A model generated the notes under the pieces. The model worked only from the letters and a program-made list of their open reading frames with translations, had not been told where the DNA came from and did no database searches. A program made the position numbers and the translations under genes. Shown here piece by piece: positions 9,828-18,911 of a DNA stretch of 64,000 nt. The stretch is from contig JAFGKT010000008.1 of NCBI GenBank assembly GCA_016928435.1, forward strand, positions 16,419 to 80,418, in the 5' to 3' direction. Position 1 is the first letter of the stretch; each line of letters begins with the position of its first letter. This stretch comes from Sedimentisphaerales bacterium (GTDB lineage Bacteria; Planctomycetota; Phycisphaerae; Sedimentisphaerales; SM23-30).

Positions 9828-9921
9828 TAGGCATTATGGGCAAGGTACAGAGTTGTGCTTTGGCTCAGGTCAAGCTTAGAAGCGAGCAAGCCAATAACAT
9901 ATAAAGCTGGAGAATTTTATT

Positions 9922-10485
9922 ATGAAAAGCGTTTATTCCACGGGTGAGGCGGCGGCCATCTGCAAAGTTAGTCAGCAAACGATCATTCGTTGTTTTGACG
10001 CTGGTAAGCTACAGGGGTTTCGGGTGCCGGGCTCGCGTTTTCGCCGGATACCGCGTGAAAGTCTTATCAAGTTTATGAAGGAAAACGACATACCATTGGA
10101 TCTGCTGGATTCGGGTAGGCGTAAAGTGTTGGTTGTGGATGACGATCCGGAAATTGTGGAATTGATGGTTGATGTTTTGGAGCGTGACGGTCGTTTTGAC
10201 GTTCGCACGGCGGGCAGCGGTTACGACGCTGGTGTGATGACGCAGGAGTTTCAGCCTGACATTATTATTTTGGATTACATGCTGCCGGACGTTAACGGCA
10301 ACGTTGTATGCAAGACGATTCGGCAGAACCCGGCGTTTGAGCACATGAAGATAATCATCGTATCGGGCGTAGTGAACCCCGATGAAGTATCGCAGCTTAT
10401 AGAGGCAGGCGCAGATGAGTTTTTGCAAAAGCCCTTCAGTATCGATGAGCTGGTGAGTAAAATGACGTCGCTTTTGGCACTTTGA
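9922..10485 (+). CDS. response regulator with N-terminal MerR/excisionase-like helix-turn-helix
   Basis: Residues 1-55 form a winged helix-turn-helix of the excisionase/MerR type ('STGEAAAICKVSQQTIIRCFDAGKL...FRRIPRESL'). Residues 68-187 form a CheY-like receiver with the acidic pocket Asp73-75 (VVDDDP), phosphoacceptor Asp118 (ILDYMLPD), Ser148 (IIVSG) and Lys170 (LQKPF). All catalytic positions are intact. Having the DNA-binding domain before the receiver is the reverse of the usual OmpR/NarL order. The protein is a probable phosphorylation-dependent DNA-binding regulator. The HDOD-histidine kinase starts about 90 bp downstream and is the obvious partner by position, though pairing is inferred. 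It may share the promoter at 9799. Confidence 0.88.
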   Translation: MKSVYSTGEAAAICKVSQQTIIRCFDAGKLQGFRVPGSRFRRIPRESLIKFMKENDIPLDLLDSGRRKVLVVDDDPEIVELMVDVLERDGRFDVRTAGSGYDAGVMTQEFQPDIIILDYMLPDVNGNVVCKTIRQNPAFEHMKIIIVSGVVNPDEVSQLIEAGADEFLQKPFSIDELVSKMTSLLAL

Positions 10486-10576
10486 TTTTAGTTACTGAGA
10501 GAGCGGATTGTGCTGTGGTCGCGCAAGGGTGAGGGATCCGGGCGCACGAAATATATTTTGATATGCGAGTATAACC

Positions 10577-12880
10577 ATGTCTGAGAGTCAGCAATCAGAA
10601 CAGGCCAAGAGTAAACGTATTGAACTTATCTTACAGCAGCTCAATATGCTGCCGACGCTCCCGGCGGTGGCTGCTCGTCTGCTGCAAGTTACGGTACGAA
10701 GCAACAGTCAAGCGTCGGAAGTAGTCAGGCTTATCGAGTCTGACGCTTCGCTGGCGAGCAAGATTGTTTCGATGGCGACACGGGGTGGAACAGGCCTGAA
10801 ACGACAAGCGGTTTCGGTGAGCAAAGCGGTGGTACTGCTGGGGTTTGACGCGGTTCGTAACGCGGTTCTGAGTATCAAGGTTTTCGAGACGTTGTGCGAC
10901 AGCGATGAGAATCGGCAATCAGAGCTTGATCCGCGGGGGTTATGGAAATTCAGTTTGGCTGTGGGGTGCGGAGCAAAACTGCTGGCGGAAAAGATAGACC
11001 GTCATATCGATCCGGAAGAGGCTTTTCTTTGCGGCTTGCTGCATAATATGGGTAAACTGGCCCTTTTGGCGGCACTGCCGAAGAGCTATGCTCGGGTTGT
11101 CCAAATTACCGAAAACACCTTAGCTGACATTGCTGATATAGAGCAGCGGGTTTTAGGGGTTGATCATTGTATCGCGGGCAAGCGTTTGGCTGAGCGTTGG
11201 CAGTTGCCTGAAGCTGTGGTGGAGACGGTTTGGCTCTATCAAGAGGGCCTGGGAACTCTGCCGGAAGCGGTGAAGAATCGTCGCTTGGTTGAGATTGTAC
11301 ACGTGGCTGAGGCTTTGGCTCGTCAGCAGCGTTTGGGATATTCCGGGAACCATCGGATTGGTGAAAACGCGGCGGATTTGGCGGAGCAACTTGGTTGTGA
11401 CCGCAATACGTTTGAAAAAATCAGTCTGCAATTGTGCGAATCGATCAGCGAACGGGCGATGATGGTTGGCATTGACGCGGTTGAGCCGGCTTCGCTGTAC
11501 CATGAGGCTTTGGGCGAGGCCAACAGTGAGCTGGCGCGTTTGAACAACCGTTTGCAGAATCAGAACCGACAACTGCAACTGCGCAGTTGTTATTTCGCTT
11601 TGCTGAATCAATTAAGCGAAGGTTTGTCGAACTGCCGTACGGTGCAGAATACTTGCGATCTGATAGCGGGTATTTGGCAGAGACATATAGGCGGGCGGGC
11701 GTGCGCGGTTACGGCGCTGTCGGCGGATGGAAGTATTTTTGAAGGGGTTGTCAAAAAGAGCGCTGACGAAGGGGCGACACCATTTGTGATAGACAACGAC
11801 GATGAAGTACAATGTTTCACGGATTTGATTCATCAGAACACAGCAGGTTTTGTGGTTCGCACTTGCGGCACAGAAGAAGCTTCGCTTTTGGATATGATAT
11901 CGGGTGATTTCCCGGTGGAAGAATCATTGGTGATGCCTTTATTGAGCGGAGATCAAGTGATTGGGCTGCTGTTCTGGGTCGGCGACGCTGAGAATGCGGA
12001 TTACAGCAGTCAAATAAAGGAGCTTCAGGGATTTAGCAACGGTGTTGGTTTGGCTATTACTCGCAGTCAGCGTACCGAGCAGCAATCATTGCTTTGCGAG
12101 CAATTGGCGCGAGTGAATCGTCAGTTGCGCAGTTCTCAGGCGGAGCTGGCGCAGAAGCAGAGCATGGCTTCGGTTGGTGAAATGGCGTGTGGCGCGGCTC
12201 ATGAGATGAACAACCCTTTGGCGGTGATTGTGGGTCGGGCGCAGTTGCTGGCTTCTACGGAAGAAGACGGAAAGCGCAAGAAGATGCTGGACGCTATTAG
12301 TGAGCGGGGCGCGGAACTGAGTGATATAATCTCGGGGATGCTGGAGTTTGCCAAGCCTGAGGTGCCGAATCCTTCGCCGGTGGACTTGAGCGGATTCGTA
12401 AGCAATTGCGTGACGAGTCATAGCGAGCGAGCGGAGCAGGCGAAGGCTGCGATAGCTGTTGACGTGAGCGATAGTTTGCCGGCGGTTTATGTCGATCGGG
12501 GGCAGATGGTGGAAGTGGTTGGCGAGATATTGAAAAACTCGATAGAGTCTTTCGGGGAAAAAGGCGGTCGGATTGAGATTTCAGCCAGTTACAACGAATG
12601 GGATGATACGGTAATTCTCAAGATAACCGACAACGGCTGTGGGATGGACGCGGAGACATTGAGCAAGGCGCGAGATCCATTTTTCTCGGCGAAGAAAGCC
12701 GGTCGCAAGCGAGGCTTGGGGCTTAGCCGCAGCAACCGTTTGGTGGAAGGCGTTCATGGTCGAATGACCATTACAAGCGAAACGGGCAAGGGCACGACGG
12801 TGCTATTGGCGTTGCCGGCCCACGACGAGAGCAAAACTCCGGACCACGATAACGCTGGGCAGAAGGTTTCGTCTTTATGA
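10577..12880 (+). CDS. HDOD domain-GAF domain sensor histidine kinase
   Basis: A 767-residue soluble multidomain sensor. An HDOD domain lies at about 18-215 (LPTLPAVAARLL... and 'CGLLHNMGKLALLAALP'). A helical linker (about 310-345) is followed by a GAF domain (about 350-500). A HisKA dimerisation helix carries the phosphoacceptor His542 in 'GAAHEMNNPLAVIVGRAQ'. A HATPase domain (about 640-755) has an N box 'EILKNSIESFG', a G1 box 'DNGCGMD', an F box 'DPFFSAK' and a G2 box 'RGLGLSRS'. No membrane helix is present, so the input is probably cytosolic. HDOD domains are usually tied to signalling phosphorelays or cyclic-di-GMP networks. The gene sits between an HTH-receiver and a pseudo-receiver-GAF gene. 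Confidence 0.9.
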   Translation: MSESQQSEQAKSKRIELILQQLNMLPTLPAVAARLLQVTVRSNSQASEVVRLIESDASLASKIVSMATRGGTGLKRQAVSVSKAVVLLGFDAVRNAVLSIKVFETLCDSDENRQSELDPRGLWKFSLAVGCGAKLLAEKIDRHIDPEEAFLCGLLHNMGKLALLAALPKSYARVVQITENTLADIADIEQRVLGVDHCIAGKRLAERWQLPEAVVETVWLYQEGLGTLPEAVKNRRLVEIVHVAEALARQQRLGYSGNHRIGENAADLAEQLGCDRNTFEKISLQLCESISERAMMVGIDAVEPASLYHEALGEANSELARLNNRLQNQNRQLQLRSCYFALLNQLSEGLSNCRTVQNTCDLIAGIWQRHIGGRACAVTALSADGSIFEGVVKKSADEGATPFVIDNDDEVQCFTDLIHQNTAGFVVRTCGTEEASLLDMISGDFPVEESLVMPLLSGDQVIGLLFWVGDAENADYSSQIKELQGFSNGVGLAITRSQRTEQQSLLCEQLARVNRQLRSSQAELAQKQSMASVGEMACGAAHEMNNPLAVIVGRAQLLASTEEDGKRKKMLDAISERGAELSDIISGMLEFAKPEVPNPSPVDLSGFVSNCVTSHSERAEQAKAAIAVDVSDSLPAVYVDRGQMVEVVGEILKNSIESFGEKGGRIEISASYNEWDDTVILKITDNGCGMDAETLSKARDPFFSAKKAGRKRGLGLSRSNRLVEGVHGRMTITSETGKGTTVLLALPAHDESKTPDHDNAGQKVSSL

Positions 12881-12982
12881 TGAGCCTTTAATAGCTCGGG
12901 TGGATTGGCGTTGCATCCTTGGTAGATTTGGACTTTCTGTTATCATTTAGTAGTAATTTCATATATATTGGAGAGACTTAGA

Positions 12983-14053
12983 GTGTTAGGGGCAGAAAAG
13001 AAGAATATAACTATCCTTTCATTGCTGAATACGCGGTTGGACCAACAGTTGCGGGATCAGTTGCGGGGCCGGTCGCGGTTTGCGTATCGGCGGGGACACG
13101 GGCTATTCAACTCGGCGCGGTTGGAACAACTGCAGGACAGTAACTTTTGGACGATGGCGCCGGTTGATCGGTTTGACGTGATTTTGGTTCAGGTTATGCC
13201 GGAAGATTTGGCGCGTTTGACAGCCAAAGAATCTGTTGGCCCGGAAGCGGGCTTGGCACGGCGGTGGTCGTCGGTTCCGGCGGCGGTGGTTGCGGTTTTA
13301 GAAGACGGCCAGTTGGACTCGGCGGTGCAAGCGGCAATGCTGGATTTTGACGGGATATTAGCCAGTTCGTACGACATTGGCAGCCTGGAGCAAACGGTGA
13401 CGCGGGCGATGCAGCGGCATCGGGATCGTAATTATTTAGCTCATCGGTATGGGAAATTGCGCAGGGTTTGCCGGGAGGTTAATAAGCGCAGGCGGCATCT
13501 GCGGCAAAAGGTGGATTTGCTTTGCGGCGATATGGTGGACTCGAATATGAATCTGGCTGAGACTGTACGGCGTTTGCGGGACGCGTATGGTTTCCAAAGC
13601 AGTCTGCTGGGTGAGTATGACATGGGTTGTATGCTGCACAAGGCGCTCCGCGAGATCAGCGAAAAGAGCGAAGGAGCCAACACGGCGTTTTACAGTTGCG
13701 CAAGCGGCGCGTTCGAGGCGCATATTGTGGCAGACGGCGGTGACTGCGCAGAGATAGGCTGGACGGAACGGGCTTTTACGCATAGCGTTGTTGAGGAAGT
13801 ACGCAGGGTTAGGGGGAATGTGTGCGTCAATAACGCGGGGGTGTGGGAAACTGATGATGCGGACAGTGTTCTGGCGGGTTTGAAGGTTTTGGCTTGTCCG
13901 GTTTGCGATGACGGGGTTTTGGTTGGTGTTTTGGTTTTGTATCGCTTGGAGGAGGCGTTTAGCAAGGTGGAGATCAACCGGGTGGAAAGTTTCTTGGCGC
14001 CTTTGGGACGGGTACTGACGGCGTTGGAAAAACTGGTGACGATAGTGGGGTAG
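12983..14053 (+). CDS. pseudo-receiver and GAF domain protein
   Basis: The protein is 356 residues from GTG 12983, which has GGAGAG seven bases upstream; the track start TTG 12968 lacks a ribosome binding site. Residues about 5-130 look like a receiver fold, but the phosphoacceptor position reads 'VILVQVMPEDL', with Gln where Asp is expected, and the acidic pocket and conserved Lys are not evident. A charged coiled-coil linker (about 135-195) leads to a GAF-like domain (about 205-350; 'LKVLACPVCDDGVLVGVLVLYR'). It is probably a phosphorylation-independent partner of the kinase upstream. This is inference from order and domain content only. Confidence 0.7.
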   Translation: MLGAEKKNITILSLLNTRLDQQLRDQLRGRSRFAYRRGHGLFNSARLEQLQDSNFWTMAPVDRFDVILVQVMPEDLARLTAKESVGPEAGLARRWSSVPAAVVAVLEDGQLDSAVQAAMLDFDGILASSYDIGSLEQTVTRAMQRHRDRNYLAHRYGKLRRVCREVNKRRRHLRQKVDLLCGDMVDSNMNLAETVRRLRDAYGFQSSLLGEYDMGCMLHKALREISEKSEGANTAFYSCASGAFEAHIVADGGDCAEIGWTERAFTHSVVEEVRRVRGNVCVNNAGVWETDDADSVLAGLKVLACPVCDDGVLVGVLVLYRLEEAFSKVEINRVESFLAPLGRVLTALEKLVTIVG

Positions 14054-14296
14054 TTGACCGCGTGTGCAAACGAGTTGTACACCCTACGGCTCGATGTTAG
14101 TTAGGGGGTATAGGGGGCAGGGATTTAATCCCGGCGGTGCGAGCCGCACTGGCAGATATTACGCTTGGGGCTCGGATTGGGGGTTTTGGGGCGGATTGGG
14201 GAGTTTTTTCATTTTTTTGTAACATTTTGGGCCGATTATGCATCAAATATACAGTTATGAGCGAAAGCCCCGCGTCAGTTATACCACGGCCGAGCG

Positions 14297-14788
14297 TTGA
14301 TGCCGAGTCTGGAGGTGCGCCGTGAAGCCATTGAAGAAAGGATTGCTGAGACGAGAGATAATATTAGGAATCAAACAGAACAAGACAGAATCTGCAGCGA
14401 GCTCGAGGAAATCGTGGCTTTGCGGCAATATGAACTAGAGAGCGGTAGGGACGCGCGTATAGAACTGGTAAATGCCCGTATCGCTGTTGCTGAACGACAA
14501 GAGATGGTCAGGCAGCAGAACGGCGGGGCGCAAGTGGATGCTTGGACCAATGAGTTGTCGGATATGGCGATCGAGATTGCGAGCATAGAGGGTTCTCAGC
14601 GGTTCACGTGGAGTCAATTGTCGCGGGTGCGCAATGTACAGCCGTTGGCGGAGGAGTTTGCGGAATGCCAACGGGAGTTGGAGATTGCGGAGTATCAATA
14701 TAATCAAGCCCGTCAAGAAGTTGCGGAGATGCAAGCGAGGATAGACCGTTTGGCGGCGCCGGTAGTTGTTATTTTGAGCGGGGATTGA
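14297..14788 (+). CDS. hypothetical coiled-coil protein
   Basis: I do not recognise a family. The 163-residue product is almost wholly charged, heptad-like helix (for example 'EERIAETRDNIRNQTEQDR' and 'REVAEMQARIDRL'-type segments), with no signal peptide or membrane span. Starts are TTG 14297 or ATG 14300, with GTG 14315 as an alternative. None has a well-spaced ribosome binding site. A separate 22-codon ORF (ATG 14257 to TGA 14325, beginning MSESPASVIP) overlaps the beginning in another frame and holds a GGAGG just before its stop. The two may be translationally coupled or be parts of one frameshifted gene. Confidence 0.5.
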   Translation: MMPSLEVRREAIEERIAETRDNIRNQTEQDRICSELEEIVALRQYELESGRDARIELVNARIAVAERQEMVRQQNGGAQVDAWTNELSDMAIEIASIEGSQRFTWSQLSRVRNVQPLAEEFAECQRELEIAEYQYNQARQEVAEMQARIDRLAAPVVVILSGD

Positions 14789-14902
14789 ATTGTGGAAATT
14801 ACTTGCGAATAGAGGCTGAGTCGAGGATAATACGGGGAATGTAGTAGGTTTGGATCTATTATGCATTGTAAGTTTCACAATTTGAAGATGGAGGACTCGG
14901 CA

Positions 14903-15358
14903 GTGAGAGCAGATAAAACCAATGTGGCTGTGGGTACTTTTGTTAAAAGCGTGAGTAAAATTGTTTTGGTGTTGGTACTATTGGCTAGTGCAGCATTGCT
15001 AACTTCGTGCCAAACACCATCAATGCCTGTTGATGAGAATCTCACAGGAACCTATACGCTGGTATCAGTCGATGGCTATGAAGTACCGGCTGTGGTTACA
15101 CACGGCGATACGGATATTCGCGTGGAGTCGGGCAGATTTGACATTAATCCTGATTATACATGCCGTAGTACCACGCTTTTTGGCCGGGCGTCCAGTACTG
15201 ATTTAATCACACGAGAGGTGGACGCTACTTACACTTTGCAGGGTTCGACATTGCACATGCAATGGCAAGGGGCCGGTCGAACGATAGGAACCGTCGAAGA
15301 TAACACATTCACGATGAACAACGAGGGAATGGTATTCGTGTACGAGAAACTGCCCTAG
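14903..15358 (+). CDS. predicted lipoprotein, lipocalin-like
   Basis: The protein is 151 residues from GTG 14903. This start is preferred over the track start because GGAGGA lies eight bases upstream and the N-terminus then reads as a proper signal sequence. A hydrophobic stretch (VLVLVLLASAALL) ends in a lipobox 'LLTSC'. The mature part begins 'QTPSMPVDENLTGTYTLVSVDG' and looks like the small beta-barrel/lipocalin-like domains that start with 'GTYTLVSVDG', though the assignment is only by resemblance. The likely location is membrane-anchored outside the cytoplasm. No neighbour suggests a function. Confidence 0.7.
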   Translation: MRADKTNVAVGTFVKSVSKIVLVLVLLASAALLTSCQTPSMPVDENLTGTYTLVSVDGYEVPAVVTHGDTDIRVESGRFDINPDYTCRSTTLFGRASSTDLITREVDATYTLQGSTLHMQWQGAGRTIGTVEDNTFTMNNEGMVFVYEKLP

Positions 15359-15389
15359 TTATTCACGTCACGAAAAAGTGGGCGTGTTG

Positions 15390-15432
15390 CCCAGCGTAAC
15401 TCAAGCGTTTCTGCTTGAGATTTATGGCTGGG
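15390..15432. repeat. nested inverted repeat between convergent genes
   Basis: CCCAGC-GTAA-CTCAAGC-GTTTCT-GCTTGAG-ATTTATG-GCTGGG forms a two-tier stem. It lies between the end of the lipoprotein gene (15358) and the end of the minus-strand TPR gene (15464). It has no T-run on either side, so it is a candidate transcript-end or insulating hairpin, not a textbook terminator. Confidence 0.6.
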
Positions 15433-15463
15433 AAAATTCTCACGTTTATGCTTGATTGGTGGT

Positions 15464-17974
15464 TTATGGGGTGATGTTATCAATTGGTATTGATTCGTTG
15501 GGGTCGGGTGTTTGGTCGGTGGGGGGTTGCGGCGGTGTTAGTGGTTGGGTGGGCCAAGGCTGATTTAAGAGTAAGAGGGCTTGGCGTTGGAGCAATCCGT
15601 TGGCGTCATGCTCAGCGGTCCACTGAAGGTAATCGGTTAGGTCAACGATATCGTTGAGGGTTTCAACGGCCATGAATCGCACGAACCAATGGGGATCGTT
15701 CAACATTTGGGTAAGCTGCGTAACGGTGGCGGATGAGCTGCCCATGGGGATGCCCTGTAAAGCGTTGGCGGACCAGGCGCGTATCAGCGGGGACTCGTTT
15801 TGCAGATTGGCTACGATTCTTTGATAGATTTGGACATGATCGACGGGGCTGGGGCGATACTGCAATCGGCCTTGATGAGCGCTAAAGGCTTCGTGGAGCA
15901 AGCCTGACAGAAGACGGATGGATTTGATGGTTGCAACGACATTGGAATTTCGCAATTGCTGGAAATGATAGCGCATACGATCGGCATCTGGATCGAAACC
16001 TCTGCGGGTGACAACGACGGTCGTGACGGGCAGTTCGGGTATGGCGTTGGCGAAGGTATTGGTTTGGGGATCGTAAACGGGATCGAGATACATTCTAAAG
16101 GTGACGCGATAATCCATTTGGGGATGGCTGCGCAGTCTTTGGCGCAGCGGCCCTACGTTTAGCACCAATTCTTGTCGATTCGCCAGTCCCGGTTCGAGGG
16201 CTCTTCTTTGGCCGAGATGACCTAAGGTGACGGGTTGTTCGGCATCCTCGCTGTTGATTTGGGCGGTTATGAGGATGTTGGGGTTGACGGCATTGCCGGG
16301 GCTCAGGACCAGCGGAATGTCGCTGGTATTGGCGAGCGAGATTTCCGCGGTCATATCATCGCCGTAACTAAAGATGTCGCTGCGTAGGCGCAGGGAACAA
16401 CGGATATATTGCTGGGGATTATCGACAAAACCAAGATCGTGATTGTTGAAGTTTTGGATGAGCATGTTGCCGAGCATATCGGGCGGGGAGCCAAGAGCGG
16501 CGTTGGGATCAGGAGTTGGAGGGGGCGACAATTGAGCGAGGAGCTGCTCGAAGTCGCGGGCGAATACACCGGCGGCTCCCGGAACCATGGTGTTGAGGGT
16601 CGCCAGGGCGTTTTCGTTGTCGCCTTGCGCTTGATACAATTTCGCTTGAGTGAGGACTACCAAAGGATCGGAAACTGCGCAGGGGTCGATAGCGGCAAGG
16701 ATGGCTGCGGCATCATCAACGCGGTCGTTCATCAGGTGGGTGTAAGCTGACATTGCCTGCATGCGAACTTCATCAGGGGCCTCTTGCAGAGCTAGAGAAG
16801 CGTATTGCAGGGCAACTTGAGGATCGCTCTGGATGAAACTATAGAACCAGGCAGCCAAAGCGATGTATTCGGGATCAGAGTTGTTTTGCTCGGCGAGTCG
16901 CTGAGCGATGATTTGATTGGTATTGTTTAGGAGAGTTTGGCCTTGTTGGACTTGTCCGAGTTGGACGAGTGCTTGGCCTCGCAGGGCATTAGCGAGGAGG
17001 TTTTGGGGGTCTTGGGCTAGGATTTGTTGGGCGACATTGGCGCAGACATCGTAGCGACGACCGGCGTAGGCGCCTACCAATTGCGATTCCATCAGGTCTT
17101 GCATTAGAGCTTGGTTATCGGCGGATCGAGCCAATATGCGGTAAGCGTGGGCATAATAAGGATCGGTCAGGTCGTATCGGCTGATATCCTCCAATAAGCT
17201 GATGATGTTCAAGGCGGCATCTAAATTATAAGGGTTCTGGTACAAACGTACGCGCCAAAGATAGACCGAATTGACATAACGCATTTCGATCATATTGATT
17301 CGGGCGCGTTCGATTTGAGTGTCGGTTAGATTTGTTTCGTCGATTTCGGGCAGGGGCAATTCGAGGAAGCGAGCCAAGGCGTTGTCGTTATAAGGGAAGA
17401 TGGCAAAACTGCGCTGCAGGAGTTGACGGGCGGTTTCTCGGTCGGCGGTTTCCAACGAGAAAGTAGCCAACTGGTCCATAACTTCGCTTAGTATACTGGG
17501 ATAATCGCGCAGAGTTTGGATTTGCGATCGAAGGAACTGCTCTCGATCGGGGCGACTTTGGAGTCTGTTGAAATGATAGCTGATCCAAGCGCGGATGACC
17601 TGCTCATCCTGAATACCGAGCATGGCGTATTGATTGAGTGCCTCATCGGCGCGGGTAATATCGTCGATTGGTGCTGACGCGACTGTGGTTACGAGTTCAC
17701 GCCAAGCGGGGGCATATTGATTGTCCAACGCGACGGCAGATTCAAGATACAGCGACGCTTGACGGATTTGCTGTTGGATTTGCTGGGGGCTCTGCTGGGA
17801 CTGGGTATAACCAGCCAGGGCCAGTTCGGCTGGGGCCAAAACAGCGCGCGCCTCGGCAAACATCCATTGGGCATCGGTAAGGTTTCTTTCGCTTGCGACT
17901 TGGGCGCTGCTGACAGCAGTCGCGGCCAAGAGCAGCAATACGGTAAAGCTTATCTTATACAGGTATCTGGTCAT
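15464..17974 (-). CDS. exported TPR/HEAT repeat protein
   Basis: The protein is 836 residues from ATG 17974, which is preceded by AGGGAGC; the track start adds a non-signal extension. The signal peptide is 'MTRYLYKISFTVLLLLAATAVSSAQ'-like, with cleavage near the final Ala-Gln. The long central region (about 40-480) consists of helical TPR-type repeats ('LLANALRGQALVQLGQVQQGQTLL', 'ALQYASLALQEAPDEVRM'). A beta-rich middle domain follows (about 520-660, 'NLVLSPG'/'VTFRMYLDPVYDP'). The C-terminus holds HEAT-like repeats ('SPLIRAWSANALQGIP', 'DPHWFVRFMAVETLNDI'). It ends in a proline/threonine-rich tail. It is probably a periplasmic scaffold or quality-control protein. No exact family was recognised. 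Confidence 0.75.
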   Translation of the reverse strand: MTRYLYKISFTVLLLLAATAVSSAQVASERNLTDAQWMFAEARAVLAPAELALAGYTQSQQSPQQIQQQIRQASLYLESAVALDNQYAPAWRELVTTVASAPIDDITRADEALNQYAMLGIQDEQVIRAWISYHFNRLQSRPDREQFLRSQIQTLRDYPSILSEVMDQLATFSLETADRETARQLLQRSFAIFPYNDNALARFLELPLPEIDETNLTDTQIERARINMIEMRYVNSVYLWRVRLYQNPYNLDAALNIISLLEDISRYDLTDPYYAHAYRILARSADNQALMQDLMESQLVGAYAGRRYDVCANVAQQILAQDPQNLLANALRGQALVQLGQVQQGQTLLNNTNQIIAQRLAEQNNSDPEYIALAAWFYSFIQSDPQVALQYASLALQEAPDEVRMQAMSAYTHLMNDRVDDAAAILAAIDPCAVSDPLVVLTQAKLYQAQGDNENALATLNTMVPGAAGVFARDFEQLLAQLSPPPTPDPNAALGSPPDMLGNMLIQNFNNHDLGFVDNPQQYIRCSLRLRSDIFSYGDDMTAEISLANTSDIPLVLSPGNAVNPNILITAQINSEDAEQPVTLGHLGQRRALEPGLANRQELVLNVGPLRQRLRSHPQMDYRVTFRMYLDPVYDPQTNTFANAIPELPVTTVVVTRRGFDPDADRMRYHFQQLRNSNVVATIKSIRLLSGLLHEAFSAHQGRLQYRPSPVDHVQIYQRIVANLQNESPLIRAWSANALQGIPMGSSSATVTQLTQMLNDPHWFVRFMAVETLNDIVDLTDYLQWTAEHDANGLLQRQALLLLNQPWPTQPLTPPQPPTDQTPDPNESIPIDNITP

Positions 17975-18217
17975 AAATGCTCCCTGACGAAAAATCTGAT
18001 TAGGGATTCCAGGCAATTCTAGTTAACTGTTATTATTATCGGCCTGTGCGAAAGTACAAATGATTTTTGCTGGGAAATGACTTGGTTTTTTACTTATAGG
18101 ACGTTGCGGGGCGGTTTTTGGCTGAAAAATTTGCTTTGACGCTGCTTATATTTTACGCTTGAGGCAGGAATTGTACATTGAAGTTAGAGACCTAGAAGAG
18201 CTTTAGGAAAAGAATTT

Positions 18218-18868
18218 ATGTTATTGAACAGATCGAATTTGGCGATAGGATTTTGTGTTTTGGCGGCTTTGGGCTTTAATTACGCCTGGGCGCTGCAGGT
18301 GGATATTGGCAGCCAAGAAAGCGCGCGGGATGATTCCGGTGAGGGGGTATTTCAGACGCAACTCAGTGATGGTGATCTTGATTTTTGGTATGAGAGTGAC
18401 CCGAATGACCCTAACGGGTTTGCGGCATCGCCGGGCGAGTGTTTGGGCTCGAACCGCCGTTTCGGATTTGGCGGGGGCGGCGTAGCGGATGTGGGTGAGC
18501 GAGAGAATCCGCAACGGTATTTGGATAACCACTACAGCAACGTGAACAGTGGATATGCACCCCGGAGTTTCAGCTCAAGTTCCGGTGATATTGATGACAG
18601 GGGCAGACCATGTGATTGGCCGGGCAATCCCAATGCTCGTTGGAGTCGTCAAAGGCACAATTGGGAATCCAGCGGCGTTGATGGTGACTATCCGGAACCG
18701 GCGGCATGTTTTGGTGAAGGGGCAGTTGAGGATGGATGGGATCCTTTGCAATATCCGCAAGAGCCGGACGATGAGATTACCACGGCAATAATTCCCGAGC
18801 CGATTGTGGTCGGCATGTTGGCGGTAGGAGGCGGGGTGTTGCTGCGGCGGCGTCAATATTGTGCGTAG
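18218..18868 (+). CDS. PEP-CTERM sorting domain-containing exported protein
   Basis: A 216-residue protein with an N-terminal signal peptide (hydrophobic 'LAIGFCVLAALGFNYAWA', mature end near LQVDIG). The C-terminal sorting signal is 'IIPEPIVVGMLAVGGGVLLRRRQ': Pro-Glu-Pro, a transmembrane helix, then an Arg cluster. Exosortase cleaves such tails and releases or anchors the protein at the cell surface; the exosortase gene is not in this window. The body is acidic and rich in Ser, Gly, Asn and Asp, without a recognised fold. AGGAAAAG precedes the ATG by 5-12 bases. It is transcribed toward the convergent pseudopilin gene. Confidence 0.8.
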   Translation: MLLNRSNLAIGFCVLAALGFNYAWALQVDIGSQESARDDSGEGVFQTQLSDGDLDFWYESDPNDPNGFAASPGECLGSNRRFGFGGGGVADVGERENPQRYLDNHYSNVNSGYAPRSFSSSSGDIDDRGRPCDWPGNPNARWSRQRHNWESSGVDGDYPEPAACFGEGAVEDGWDPLQYPQEPDDEITTAIIPEPIVVGMLAVGGGVLLRRRQYCA

Positions 18869-18911
18869 GATTGTCTTGCCGGCGGGAGGTCTCGGCGAAA
18901 TCGACTGGTTA

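Noticed and set aside
8500-9843. 447-residue minus-strand ORF over mnmG
   Set aside because: Antisense shadow of a strongly conserved gene; composition not protein-like.
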